Shown here one piece after another: positions 37,128-45,439 of a DNA stretch of 64,000 nt. Source of the DNA: Pseudomonadota bacterium (GTDB taxonomy: Bacteria; Pseudomonadota; Alphaproteobacteria; Rhizobiales; Beijerinckiaceae); contig JAJXWB010000011.1 in NCBI GenBank assembly GCA_021781815.1, positions 62,001-126,000 on the forward strand, written 5' to 3'. Below the pieces are notes generated by a model that had not been told where the DNA came from, made no database searches, and was given only the letters and a program-made list of their open reading frames with translations. Positions within the stretch are counted from its first letter, which is position 1. Each line of letters opens with the position of its first letter. The position numbers and the translations under genes were made by a program.

Positions 37128-38237
37128 TCAAGACGAGGCGGGCGCCCGGACGGCGAGGAGGCCGAGCGACTTTCGGCTACGCGGCGCGAAATCTGTCTGC
37201 TCGCGTTCGATTTCGACCCCGACCGCGCCGTCGATGATGTCGAGTTTCTCGACGCGCACCCGCACCCGCCTTACGCGACGATCGCGCAACGTTGCGGCCG
37301 CCACTTCCTCCGCCATGGTCTCTACGAGTTTCACGTGCCCCGTCGCCGTCATGCGACGGATCGCATCGATGATGACGTCATAGGAAACGACGTCGTGAAA
37401 ATCGTCAGCGACCTGCATCGCGCGCGGCACGTCGGCCTCGACATTGAACCGCATCCGCTGGCGCTGCCCCTTTTCGTAAGCATAGGCGCCGATGCTCGCG
37501 TCGACCAGAAAGTCACGCACGAAAATACGGTCGTGGCGTCCCTGCCGCTCCTCATGATGGCCGCCCGCATCGATCAGCGCGCGGATCGAGGCGACGGCGT
37601 CGCGGTCGAGCGCGTTCTTGCGGTCGCCCGCCCCGCACAGGGCGCCGCGAAATCCAAGGAAGTCCGGATCGAGCGCGACCAGGCGCGGCACGTCGGGCGC
37701 CTCCAGCGAGCCGGCGACGCCGCTGGCGAGGCCGACCGCCCGGCAGGCCTCGATGAAATGCGCGGCGTCCGCCGCTTCCAGCGTCTCGAGGAACCGGCCG
37801 TGCGTCTTGTCCACAGTGTCGAGCATGGCGCCAGCGAAGCCCGCCGCCGCGAGGTCGGCGACGAGATCGAATTGCGGGTCGCGATCGGCGAAGAAGACGC
37901 CGATCAGACTGCCCGCGCGGGCGGTCGCAGCCAGCGCCGCGATCCTGTCGCGTGCGTCGCGGGCCGAGGTCAGGCCGACCTTCACGATATCGGCGCCGGC
38001 CGCGCGCATGGCGGCGACAGCAGGGGCCAGATCGGCCGGGTCGATGTCCGGAGCGGCGGCCGCTGCGCTGACGGGCCGCGCGCCGGCGATCCTGCGCGCC
38101 ACGTCCGCGACCACCGCCGGAGCCGGCGCGCCCAGAGCGCCGCGTCCAGGGTCGGTGCAGTCGATGATGTCGGCGCCGCATTCGAGCGCCAGCGCGGCTT
38201 CCGCCGCATTGACGACGCTGGCGAGAAAGGCTGTCAT
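37128..38237 (-). CDS. Fusion of MfnB-like (4-HFC-P synthase) and FolB-like (dihydroneopterin aldolase) domains
   Basis: 369 residues, two domains. Residues 1 to about 225 resemble MfnB (DUF556), the (5-formylfuran-3-yl)methyl phosphate synthase of methanofuran synthesis: 'GADIIDCTDPGRGALGA', Lys86 in 'DIVKVGL', Asp140 and Lys144 in 'MLDTVDK'. Thr28 occupies the position of Lys27 of the Methanocaldococcus enzyme. Residues from about 235 are a dihydroneopterin aldolase with Glu255 ('IGAYAYEKG'), Tyr286, Glu306 and Lys331 ('VEKLDIIDG') in place. Both chemistries fit the methanofuran/tetrahydromethanopterin C1 pathway of methylotrophs. It lies 21 bases after the CXXCW gene, on the same strand. 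Whether the MfnB half is active is open. Confidence 0.88.
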   Translation of the reverse strand: MTAFLASVVNAAEAALALECGADIIDCTDPGRGALGAPAPAVVADVARRIAGARPVSAAAAAPDIDPADLAPAVAAMRAAGADIVKVGLTSARDARDRIAALAATARAGSLIGVFFADRDPQFDLVADLAAAGFAGAMLDTVDKTHGRFLETLEAADAAHFIEACRAVGLASGVAGSLEAPDVPRLVALDPDFLGFRGALCGAGDRKNALDRDAVASIRALIDAGGHHEERQGRHDRIFVRDFLVDASIGAYAYEKGQRQRMRFNVEADVPRAMQVADDFHDVVSYDVIIDAIRRMTATGHVKLVETMAEEVAAATLRDRRVRRVRVRVEKLDIIDGAVGVEIEREQTDFAPRSRKSLGLLAVRAPASS

Positions 38238-38258
38238 GCCCGGGTCTGCCGCTCCATC

Positions 38259-38804
38259 TCAGTCGCCCGGTTCCGGCGACCTTTGTTCGAGTTCATATCC
38301 GGCCGCTTCCCAGCCGTCTGTGCCGTCCGGGTACCAGAGCACATGCGAATATCCGAGTGAAATCGCGCGTTTGGCGGCGTTCCAGGACATCCAGCAGTTT
38401 TTCAGGCAGTAAAAGGCGAGCGCGCGCGTTCTCACGTCGCCCGACGCTCGCCCGAGACCCTTTTCAAAATAGGCGAGCGTCGGCGGCGACAGCACGCCGT
38501 AGCCGGTGTCGGGCAGCCACAGGCTGCCGGGAATGTCGCGCCGCGGCTTGTCGCGCCAGACCGTATCGGCGGGCAGGCCGGCTGGCCTGGGCGGGCGCGG
38601 CAGCACGTCGACGAATACGGCTGCTTTCGCCTGCCACAGCCGGCGCGCTTCCTCGGTGTCGATCACGCGCGCTCCGGCCAGGCTCGCCGGCGTGGGCGCG
38701 CGGAACTCCTCCATGCGGTAGCCAGCCGGTTCCGGCGGCGGTTCGGCTCGCGCGAGACCGGCGCAGAGCGTCAGCGCGGCGAGACATGCGAGAAATGCTT
38801 TCAT
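38259..38804 (-). CDS. PQQ-dependent catabolism-associated CXXCW motif protein
   Basis: 181 residues with a cleavable signal peptide ('FLACLAALTLCAGLARA'), so periplasmic. The motif 'FYCLKNCWMSWNAAKRA' near residue 140 is the CXXCW signature of a rhodanese-like family found only with PQQ-dependent alcohol or methanol dehydrogenases. It is thought to take part in maturation or electron relay, but the reaction is not known. It is divergent from the zinc metallohydrolase gene over 91 bases, and first gene of a two-gene unit with the MfnB-FolB fusion. Confidence 0.92.
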   Translation of the reverse strand: MKAFLACLAALTLCAGLARAEPPPEPAGYRMEEFRAPTPASLAGARVIDTEEARRLWQAKAAVFVDVLPRPPRPAGLPADTVWRDKPRRDIPGSLWLPDTGYGVLSPPTLAYFEKGLGRASGDVRTRALAFYCLKNCWMSWNAAKRAISLGYSHVLWYPDGTDGWEAAGYELEQRSPEPGD

Positions 38805-38895
38805 GGCTCTGGGTCATAGGTCGAATGGCCCGGGCGTTCAACCGCGCCTAACGTGGCGTCCGGTCGCCACTTGCCAGCAGCGCGACGGGAGGCGC

Positions 38896-39810
38896 ATGCG
38901 TTTCGTTATCGGCCTTCTGGGCGCGTTCTGCCTCTTCCCGGCCGCGTGTGCTGCAGCCGAGCCGTTTCTGGTCGAGATCGCGCCGGGCGTCTTCGCCCAC
39001 CACGGCGAGATCGCCCTGACCGATCGCGCCAACGAGGGTGGCATCGCCAATCTCGGCGTCGTTGTCGGCGAAGATGCGGTCGCCGTGGTCGATACCGGGG
39101 GCAGCGTCGCGGAGGGCGAACGGTTCCTCGCCGCAATCCGCGAGCGGACGTCCAAACCGATCCGCTACGTCATCACGACCCACGTTCATCCCGATCACCT
39201 GTTCGGCGCCGCCGCCTTCGTTCCCACGGGCGCAATCTTCGCCGGGCATAAGAATTTGCCGCGAGCGCTGGCCGCGCGAGGCGATTTCTATCTGCATTCA
39301 TTCCGGCCGGCGCTCGGACCGTTGATCGACGCGGTCAGGATCGTCCCGCCGACGCTGCTGGTCCAGGACGAGACGACGCTGGATCTCGGCAATCGCAAGA
39401 TCACGCTCCGCGCATGGCGCACCGCCCATACGGACAATGATCTGACCGTGTTCGATCCCGCGTCCGGAGTGCTCTTCACGGGCGATCTCGTCTTTCTTCA
39501 GCACACTCCGGTCATCGATGGCAGCCTGCTCGGCTTTCTCGGCGTCGTCGACGATCTTCAGAAAATTCCCGCAGGGAAGGTCGTTCCGGGCCATGGTCCG
39601 ATCGGCGTCGACTGGCCGGCCGCGCTGGCGGCCGAGAAGACCTATCTTGAAACCCTGACCCGCGATCTGCGCAGGCTGGTGACAGCGGGCGCGACGGTCG
39701 ATCGGGCCGCTCGCGAGGCCGGCCAGTCCGAGCGGACGAAATGGTCGCTGTTCGACGACTACAATCCGCGCAATGCGACCGCGGGGTTCGCGGAAGTCGA
39801 ATGGGAATGA
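38896..39810 (+). CDS. Quinoprotein relay system zinc metallohydrolase (SoxH-related)
   Basis: 304 residues from the ATG at 38896 with GGGAGG five bases upstream. A signal peptide ends near 'PAACAAA'. The metallo-beta-lactamase motif 'VITTHVHPDHLFGAA' and later 'AHTDNDLTV', 'FTGDLVFLQH', 'VPGHGP' provide the zinc ligands. It belongs to the SoxH-like hydrolases that co-occur with PQQ dehydrogenases. It is followed 72 bases on by the SoxYZ-like carrier gene. The physiological substrate is unknown. Confidence 0.92.
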   Translation: MRFVIGLLGAFCLFPAACAAAEPFLVEIAPGVFAHHGEIALTDRANEGGIANLGVVVGEDAVAVVDTGGSVAEGERFLAAIRERTSKPIRYVITTHVHPDHLFGAAAFVPTGAIFAGHKNLPRALAARGDFYLHSFRPALGPLIDAVRIVPPTLLVQDETTLDLGNRKITLRAWRTAHTDNDLTVFDPASGVLFTGDLVFLQHTPVIDGSLLGFLGVVDDLQKIPAGKVVPGHGPIGVDWPAALAAEKTYLETLTRDLRRLVTAGATVDRAAREAGQSERTKWSLFDDYNPRNATAGFAEVEWE

Positions 39811-39882
39811 GCTTGCCGGGGCGCCGGCGCCCGGCTAGCCTCGACATCACGTCGCCGGGAACAGGCGAGGAAGGAAACGCCC

Positions 39883-40701
39883 ATGTTGAAACTGGCTTTT
39901 GTCGCGCGGTGCGCGCCAGCTCTTGGTTTGGCGTTCGCCCTCTCGCTCGCGGCGCCTGCGGGCGCGCAGACCGCGGAGCCGGCGGAACTCTGGCCGAGCC
40001 TCGCCAGAGACATCTTCAAGGGCCGGACGATGGCCGACGGCGGCGACGTCATCGCCCTGCAGGCGCCGGCTCACGCCGACGACGCCGCCATCGTGCCGAT
40101 GACGATCTCGCTCGAAAAGCCTGCCGCCGTGCGCAACGTGACGTTGGTCATCGACCAGAATCCCGCGCCGATGGCGGCGAGTTTCATCATCGGTCCGCAG
40201 TCCGGCCTGACGATGATTTCAACGAGGGTGCGCGTCAACGATTATACCAATGTGCATGTGGTCGCCGAGACGACGGACGGGACGCTTCACGTCGTCGCGC
40301 GCAATGTAAAGGCGGCCGGCGGCTGCTCGGCGCCTTCGGTCAAGGACATGAGCGAGGCTGAAGCCAACATCGGCAAAATGAAGTTCCGCGCAATTCTCGC
40401 CGGCGATCTGGCCAACAGCCAGCGGCGAGAGGCGCAGATCATGATCCGCCATCCCAACGCCTCGGGCCTGCAGATGGACCAGGGCACCGGCCTCTACATT
40501 CCGGCCCGCTATATCGACCACCTCGTCGTCCGCCAGGGCGACGATCTGGTGTTCGAGATGAACGGGGGCATCTCGATCTCCGAAGATCCCAACTTCCGCT
40601 TCACCTATGCGCCGAACGGCGCGAAGAGCATGTTCGTCGAGGCCCGCGATTCCGACGGCAAGGTCTATCGCGCGCAATATCCGATCGACGGCGCCTCCTG
40701 A
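39883..40701 (+). CDS. Quinoprotein dehydrogenase-associated SoxYZ-like carrier
   Basis: 272 residues with an N-terminal signal peptide ending near 'APAGAQT'. The first half is SoxY-like and carries 'AAGGCSAP' near residue 150, equivalent to the C-terminal cysteine swinging arm of SoxY. The second half is a SoxZ-like immunoglobulin fold ('EAQIMIRHPN', 'LVFEMNGGISISEDPNF'-like strands). Such SoxYZ fusions accompany PQQ-dependent dehydrogenases and not thiosulfate oxidation. With the CXXCW protein and the metallohydrolase it completes the three-part relay group. What it carries is unknown. Confidence 0.9.
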   Translation: MLKLAFVARCAPALGLAFALSLAAPAGAQTAEPAELWPSLARDIFKGRTMADGGDVIALQAPAHADDAAIVPMTISLEKPAAVRNVTLVIDQNPAPMAASFIIGPQSGLTMISTRVRVNDYTNVHVVAETTDGTLHVVARNVKAAGGCSAPSVKDMSEAEANIGKMKFRAILAGDLANSQRREAQIMIRHPNASGLQMDQGTGLYIPARYIDHLVVRQGDDLVFEMNGGISISEDPNFRFTYAPNGAKSMFVEARDSDGKVYRAQYPIDGAS

Positions 40702-40790
40702 GCAGCGCACGAGGGGGTTGCGTGGAGGCGCCTTGCGCAGTTTCGCGTCTTCGGTAGACAGAACGGCAGCCCCTCCAACGGATTCCGCCG

Positions 40791-41963
40791 ATGACCGCTG
40801 CCGTCCATTCCGCCGCCGATCCGCACCGCGAAATTCGCGACGCCGTCCGCAAGCTCTGCGCGAATTTTCCGGGCGAATACTGGCGCAAGCTGGATCGCGC
40901 CGGCGAATACCCCACCGCATTCGTCACGGCTCTGACCGAATCCGGTTTCCTGTCGGCTCTCATTCCCGAGGCTTACGGCGGAGCGGGCCTCGGCCTTTCG
41001 GCGGCAGCGGCTATCCTGGAGGAGGTGCAGGCGACCGGCTGCAATGGCGCCGCCTGTCATGCGCAGATGTACGTGATGGGAACGGTGTTGCGCCATGGCT
41101 CCGAGGAGCAGAAGCGCAAGTACCTTCCGGATGTGGCGTCGGGGCGCCTGCGCCTGCAGGCGTTCGGCGTGACGGAGCCGACCTCGGGAACCGACACCTC
41201 CTCCCTCAAGACATTCGCGCGACGGGAGGGGGACAAGTATGTCGTCAACGGCCAGAAAATCTGGACGTCGCGCGCCGAACACTCCGACCTCATGCTGCTG
41301 CTGGCGCGCACCACGCCGCGCGAGAATGTGAAGAAGAGGACGGACGGCCTCTCCGTCTTCCTCGTCGACATGCGCAAGGCCCGGGGCGCCGGGCTTGAAA
41401 TCCGACCGATTCGCACGATGATGAATCATGGCACGACCGAAGTGTTTTTCGACAACATGCACGTGCCGGCTGAAAACCTGATCGGCGAGGAAGGGCAGGG
41501 TTTCCGCTACATTCTCTCTGGCATGAACGCCGAGCGGATTCTCATCGCCCACGAATGCATCGGCGACGCCAAATGGTTCATCGAAAAGGCGACAGCCTAT
41601 GCGAAGGAGCGTGTCGTGTTCGGCCGGCCGATCGGCCAGAACCAGGGCGTCCAGTTCCCCCTGGCGCGCGCCTACGCCAACATGCGCGCCGCCGAGCTGA
41701 TGGCGCGCGAGGCGGCCGCGATCTATGAAGCGGGCGGCAATTGCGGCCCTGAAGCGAACATGGCGAAGATGCTGGCGGCGGACGCCTCGAACGAAGCGGC
41801 GAACGCCTGTATCCAGACCCATGGCGGTTTCGGATTCGCCGAGGAATATGACGTGGAGCGCAAGTTCCGCGAGACGCGCCTGTACCAGGTCGCTCCGATC
41901 TCGACCAATCTCATCCTCTCCTATGTCGCCGAACATGTTCTGGGCTTGCCGCGCTCGTATTGA
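40791..41963 (+). CDS. Acyl-CoA dehydrogenase family protein
   Basis: 390 residues. The FAD-binding motif 'LQAFGVTEPTSGTDTSSLKTFA' and the C-terminal 'CIQTHGGFGFAEEYDVERKFRE' are typical. 'YGGAGLGLSAAAAILEEVQ' lies in the N-terminal helical domain. It oxidises an acyl-CoA to the enoyl-CoA and passes electrons to ETF in the cytoplasm. Members of this length are often annotated for short or branched acyl groups, but the chain length cannot be read here. The 2-hydroxyacid dehydrogenase gene follows after 47 bases. Confidence 0.93.
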   Translation: MTAAVHSAADPHREIRDAVRKLCANFPGEYWRKLDRAGEYPTAFVTALTESGFLSALIPEAYGGAGLGLSAAAAILEEVQATGCNGAACHAQMYVMGTVLRHGSEEQKRKYLPDVASGRLRLQAFGVTEPTSGTDTSSLKTFARREGDKYVVNGQKIWTSRAEHSDLMLLLARTTPRENVKKRTDGLSVFLVDMRKARGAGLEIRPIRTMMNHGTTEVFFDNMHVPAENLIGEEGQGFRYILSGMNAERILIAHECIGDAKWFIEKATAYAKERVVFGRPIGQNQGVQFPLARAYANMRAAELMAREAAAIYEAGGNCGPEANMAKMLAADASNEAANACIQTHGGFGFAEEYDVERKFRETRLYQVAPISTNLILSYVAEHVLGLPRSY

Positions 41964-41975
41964 AAATCCGTCCAT

Positions 41976-41993
41976 GCGGGCGAAGCGAAGCAA
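41976..41993 (+). repeat. Fragment resembling a dispersed Rhizobiales repeat
   Basis: GCGGGCGAAGCGAAGCAAT resembles the core of a short dispersed element common in Bradyrhizobium-like genomes (GAGCGAAGCGAAGCAATC type, from memory). It lies in the 47-base gap before the hydroxyacid dehydrogenase gene. Only one copy is seen in the window. Confidence 0.25.
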
Positions 41994-42010
41994 TTTGTTC
42001 TGAGGCCGCC

Positions 42011-42982
42011 ATGACCCGCATAGCCATCACGGACGACTATCAGAACGTCGCCCTGTCGCTGGGCGACTGGAATAGCATCGCGGACGCTGAGATCTCCGTC
42101 TTCGACAAGCCATTTGTCAGCGAGGACGAGGCGGCGACCGCGCTCGCGCCCTTCGATGTGCTGTGCACCATGCGCGAGCGCATGGCGCTACCCGAATCCT
42201 TGCTCGCGCGTCTGCCAAATCTCAGGCTGATCTGCGTCACCGGCGGGCATCACCGGCTTCTCGATCAGGCCGCGGCGACGAAACGCGGCGTTGTCGTCTC
42301 GCACACGTCGAGCGGCAATTCGGTGGCGACGACGGTCGAGATGTGCTTTGCGCTCATGCTGGCGGCGGCCCGCAACCTCGTCCGCGAGGATCGCGCCATG
42401 CGCGCCGGCCTGTGGCAGACCGAACTCGGCATGGGACTCGCTGGGCGCACGCTCGGCGTGGTCGGCCTCGGCCGCATAGGAGGGCGCATCGCGGCGCTGG
42501 CCAGCGCCTTCGGCATGAAGGCGCAGGCATGGAGTCAGAACATGACCGCTGAGGCCGCCGCGCAACACGGCGCGACGCTGGTCGACAAGGAAACCCTGTT
42601 CCGCACGAGCGACGTGGTGTCGCTGCATCTGGTGCTCGGGGAGCGCAGTCGCGGCGTTGTCTCGGCGCGGGAGTTTGGCTGGATGCAGCCGCACGCCATC
42701 CTCATCAACACGTCGCGCGGGCCGCTCGTGAACGAGGCCGCCATGATCGATGCGCTGAGATCGAAAAAGATTTCGGCGGTCGGCCTCGATGTCTACGACA
42801 TCGAGCCCCTGCCGCCGACCCACCCCTTGCGCAGCCTCGACAACGTGGTTCTGTCGCCGCATCAGGGTTTCGTCACGCGCGAGGTTTATGCGACCTATCA
42901 TTCCGAGACCGTCGAAAACATCAGGGCTTTCCTGTCAGGGGCGCCCTTGCGTGTGCTGAATGTGGATGTGCTGAAGAAGTAA
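42011..42982 (+). CDS. D-2-hydroxyacid dehydrogenase family protein
   Basis: 323 residues from the ATG at 42011. NAD(P)-binding 'LGVVGLGRIGGRIAAL' lies near residue 148. The catalytic Arg is in 'INTSRGPLVNE', the Glu in 'DVYDIEPLP' and the His in 'LSPHQGFV'. Related to phosphoglycerate and hydroxypyruvate reductases, but the residues do not fix the substrate. In a methylotroph, hydroxypyruvate/glyoxylate reduction would be a reasonable guess. It follows the acyl-CoA dehydrogenase gene on the same strand. Confidence 0.93.
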   Translation: MTRIAITDDYQNVALSLGDWNSIADAEISVFDKPFVSEDEAATALAPFDVLCTMRERMALPESLLARLPNLRLICVTGGHHRLLDQAAATKRGVVVSHTSSGNSVATTVEMCFALMLAAARNLVREDRAMRAGLWQTELGMGLAGRTLGVVGLGRIGGRIAALASAFGMKAQAWSQNMTAEAAAQHGATLVDKETLFRTSDVVSLHLVLGERSRGVVSAREFGWMQPHAILINTSRGPLVNEAAMIDALRSKKISAVGLDVYDIEPLPPTHPLRSLDNVVLSPHQGFVTREVYATYHSETVENIRAFLSGAPLRVLNVDVLKK

Positions 42983-43020
42983 GCGATCCGCCATCGCCCG
43001 CGACGCGACGCAATCCGGCT

Positions 43021-43926
43021 TCAGGCGCAGGACCTGGACGGGTCGCTTCGCGGGCGTTTTCTTCGCAATGCTGGCGGGCGCGGGGCGAGGCCAGGCAACA
43101 ACCCGACAGCCCCGAACGCCAGTCCGGCGATCAGCGGTGTCCAGCACGGCCGCAAACCCATCGAGAAATCGAAATCGGCGGCGATCACCGTCATGAACGG
43201 CGCGCCGAATTTCCAGGCGAACCAGGCGGCTTCCAGCGCCGCAGCGCCGGCCGCGACGCCGATCGACAGAATCGCGACGGTCGGCGGCGTGAGCTGCCGC
43301 CCGAACCGCCGCGCCAGGCGCATCGCGCCGAGCAATGCGAACAGGCCGGCCATGGCCGTCGGCTCCGAGACGTCCTCCTTGGCCTGCATGAAGAAGTGAG
43401 CGAGTCCCAGCGCCACGACAAGGTAGACGAGCCGGTGCAGATTGCGCCATCGCTCCGCGCCGAGGCGCGCGACCATCCGGTCCGTCGACGTCGCGGCCAG
43501 CGCGCCAAGAGCCAGAAACGCCACAAACCCGACCAGCAGATAGACCCGCAACGCGATTTCGTGGGCGACGACGACCGGATCGAAGGACTTGTCGGCGACG
43601 AAAGCGACGAAATGCGCGACCATCCAGACGAAGACGGCGACGCCGAGAATGCGTCGGGACGACGCGAAACGCGGGCGTCGCAACACCGCGATGAGCGGCG
43701 TCACGGCGAGGGTCGCAGCCAGCAGCCGGACGGCCCACAGGCCGGTGACATGAGAGACCTCGGTCAGCGGCCGCGGTCCGAGATCGTGCGTCGCGATGCG
43801 CGCGAGCAGCGGCAGCGCAGGCGCAACCGCCATCGCCAGCGCGACGGCTCGGGGAGTCGAAAAGGCCCCTGCACGGTCGCGCCAGATGGCGAGCAAGCGG
43901 AGCGGGGAGGAGGAGGTGAACGCCAT
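43021..43926 (-). CDS. MsrQ/YedZ-like ferric reductase transmembrane haem protein
   Basis: 301 residues with about eight hydrophobic segments. Paired histidines in 'VWMVAHFVAFV' and 'NLHRLVYLVVALGLAHFF' fit the b-haem ligands of the ferric-reductase-like transmembrane domain shared by MsrQ. MsrQ delivers electrons from quinol to the periplasmic methionine sulfoxide reductase MsrP. No msrP is adjacent, and the protein is longer than typical MsrQ (about 200 residues), so it may serve another partner. It is convergent with the hydroxyacid dehydrogenase and divergent from the MFS transporter. Confidence 0.78.
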   Translation of the reverse strand: MAFTSSSPLRLLAIWRDRAGAFSTPRAVALAMAVAPALPLLARIATHDLGPRPLTEVSHVTGLWAVRLLAATLAVTPLIAVLRRPRFASSRRILGVAVFVWMVAHFVAFVADKSFDPVVVAHEIALRVYLLVGFVAFLALGALAATSTDRMVARLGAERWRNLHRLVYLVVALGLAHFFMQAKEDVSEPTAMAGLFALLGAMRLARRFGRQLTPPTVAILSIGVAAGAAALEAAWFAWKFGAPFMTVIAADFDFSMGLRPCWTPLIAGLAFGAVGLLPGLAPRPPALRRKRPRSDPSRSCA

Positions 43927-44053
43927 GTCGTTTAATACGACGGGATTGCAGCGGAAGTTCTCGGGAATTCACTTGCGCAGGTCAAATCAGCGTGATCTGC
44001 CTGAGAGGAGAAGCGCCCGGAGCCGAAGGCGCAGGACATCGACGGGGGTGGGC

Positions 44054-45391
44054 ATGGATGATGGAGCGCGAATGGCGGCGATCCGGGCTGCGGCGTCGTC
44101 GAAGATTGCGTGGCGGCTGATCCCGTTTCTCATCGTCTGTTACTTCATCTCCTACCTCGACCGCGTGAACCTCAGTTTCGCGGCGCTCACGTTCAGGCAG
44201 GACCTCAACATTTCGGCGGAAGCGTTCGGACTCGGGGCGGGCATCTTCTTCTTCGGCTATTTCCTGTTCGAGATCCCCTCCAACATCATGCTCGAAAAGG
44301 TCGGCGCGCGTATCTGGATCGCGCGCATCATGTTCACGTGGGGCCTGGTTTCCGCCGCCATGGCGTTGGTGCAGGGCGAAAACAGCTTCTATTTCGTGCG
44401 TTTCCTGCTCGGGCTCGCCGAGGCCGGCTTCTTCCCCGGCATCATCCTGTATCTCACCTTCTGGTTCACGGCGGCGGAACGCGCGAAGGTCGTCGGCATG
44501 TTCATGGTCGCCATACCGCTGTCCTCGGCGATTGGCGCGCCAGTATCGAGCGCCATTCTCGATTCATTCAAGCACGTCGGCGGTCTTGCGAGCTGGCAAT
44601 GGCTCTTCATTATCGAGGCGGCGCCGGCGCTGGTCGCCAGCATGGCGGTATACATGTTCCTGCAGGACGGCCCGGCCGACGCCGATTGGCTGACGGCCGA
44701 GGAAAAGCAGGTTCTGATCGCGCGTCTGGCTGGCGAGCGGTCGAGCCGCGAGGCGATCCGCAAGTTCACGCTCGCCCAAGCGCTCACCAACCCGCGCGTG
44801 CTCGGGCTCGCCTTCGTCTATTTCGGCGTCGTCACCGGCCTCTACGGTTTCGGTTTCTGGGCGCCGCAGATCGTCAAGGCTTTCGGGCTTTCGATCCAGC
44901 AGACCGGTTGGGTCGTCGCCATTCCTTTCGTGTGCGGCGCGCTGCTGATGGCGCCGTGGTCGCATCATTCGGACCGCACCCGTGAGCGCGTCTGGCATGT
45001 CGCGCTGCCGGCCTTCCTTGGCGGAGCGGGCCTCATCGTCGGCTCGTACATGCAATCGCCGCTGCTGGCGATGATCGCGCTCACGCTCGGCTCCATCGGC
45101 ACCTTCGCCGCGCTGCCGACCTTCTGGACGCTGCCGACTGCGCTGCTGACTGGAACGGCCGCCGCCGGCGGCATCGCGCTGATCAACGCCATCGGCAATG
45201 TGGGCGGGTTCGTAGGGCCGTATCTCGTCGGCTGGATCAAGGACAATGCGCTCGCCATGCAGATCGTCGCCGATCAAGCCGGCGCCAATGCCCTCTCGAT
45301 CGCCGCGATCGGCTGCTTCATGATCGCCGCCGGGGCGCTCGCGCTCGCGCTCGGCCATGATCCGGCGCTGGAGGATGGCGCGCACAAATAG
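44054..45391 (+). CDS. MFS transporter, anion:cation symporter (ACS) family
   Basis: 445 residues from the ATG at 44054. Twelve membrane segments. 'FISYLDRVNLSFAALTF' after the first helix and 'FEIPSNIMLEKVGARIWIAR' between helices 2 and 3 are characteristic of the ACS group, which carries organic anions such as tartrate, hexuronates, phthalate or 4-hydroxyphenylacetate. The open frame begins further upstream inside the divergent gene, but those residues are not family-like. Substrate unknown. Confidence 0.92.
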   Translation: MDDGARMAAIRAAASSKIAWRLIPFLIVCYFISYLDRVNLSFAALTFRQDLNISAEAFGLGAGIFFFGYFLFEIPSNIMLEKVGARIWIARIMFTWGLVSAAMALVQGENSFYFVRFLLGLAEAGFFPGIILYLTFWFTAAERAKVVGMFMVAIPLSSAIGAPVSSAILDSFKHVGGLASWQWLFIIEAAPALVASMAVYMFLQDGPADADWLTAEEKQVLIARLAGERSSREAIRKFTLAQALTNPRVLGLAFVYFGVVTGLYGFGFWAPQIVKAFGLSIQQTGWVVAIPFVCGALLMAPWSHHSDRTRERVWHVALPAFLGGAGLIVGSYMQSPLLAMIALTLGSIGTFAALPTFWTLPTALLTGTAAAGGIALINAIGNVGGFVGPYLVGWIKDNALAMQIVADQAGANALSIAAIGCFMIAAGALALALGHDPALEDGAHK

Positions 45392-45439
45392 CCGCCCGTG
45401 ACTTGATCCGGCGCGGGCGATGGGCGACATCCACTGCCC

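Noticed and set aside
42935-43972. Minus-strand open frame overlapping the MsrQ-like gene
   Set aside because: The other minus frame (43021-43926) has the clear membrane helices and paired histidines; this one is arginine-rich shadow sequence.
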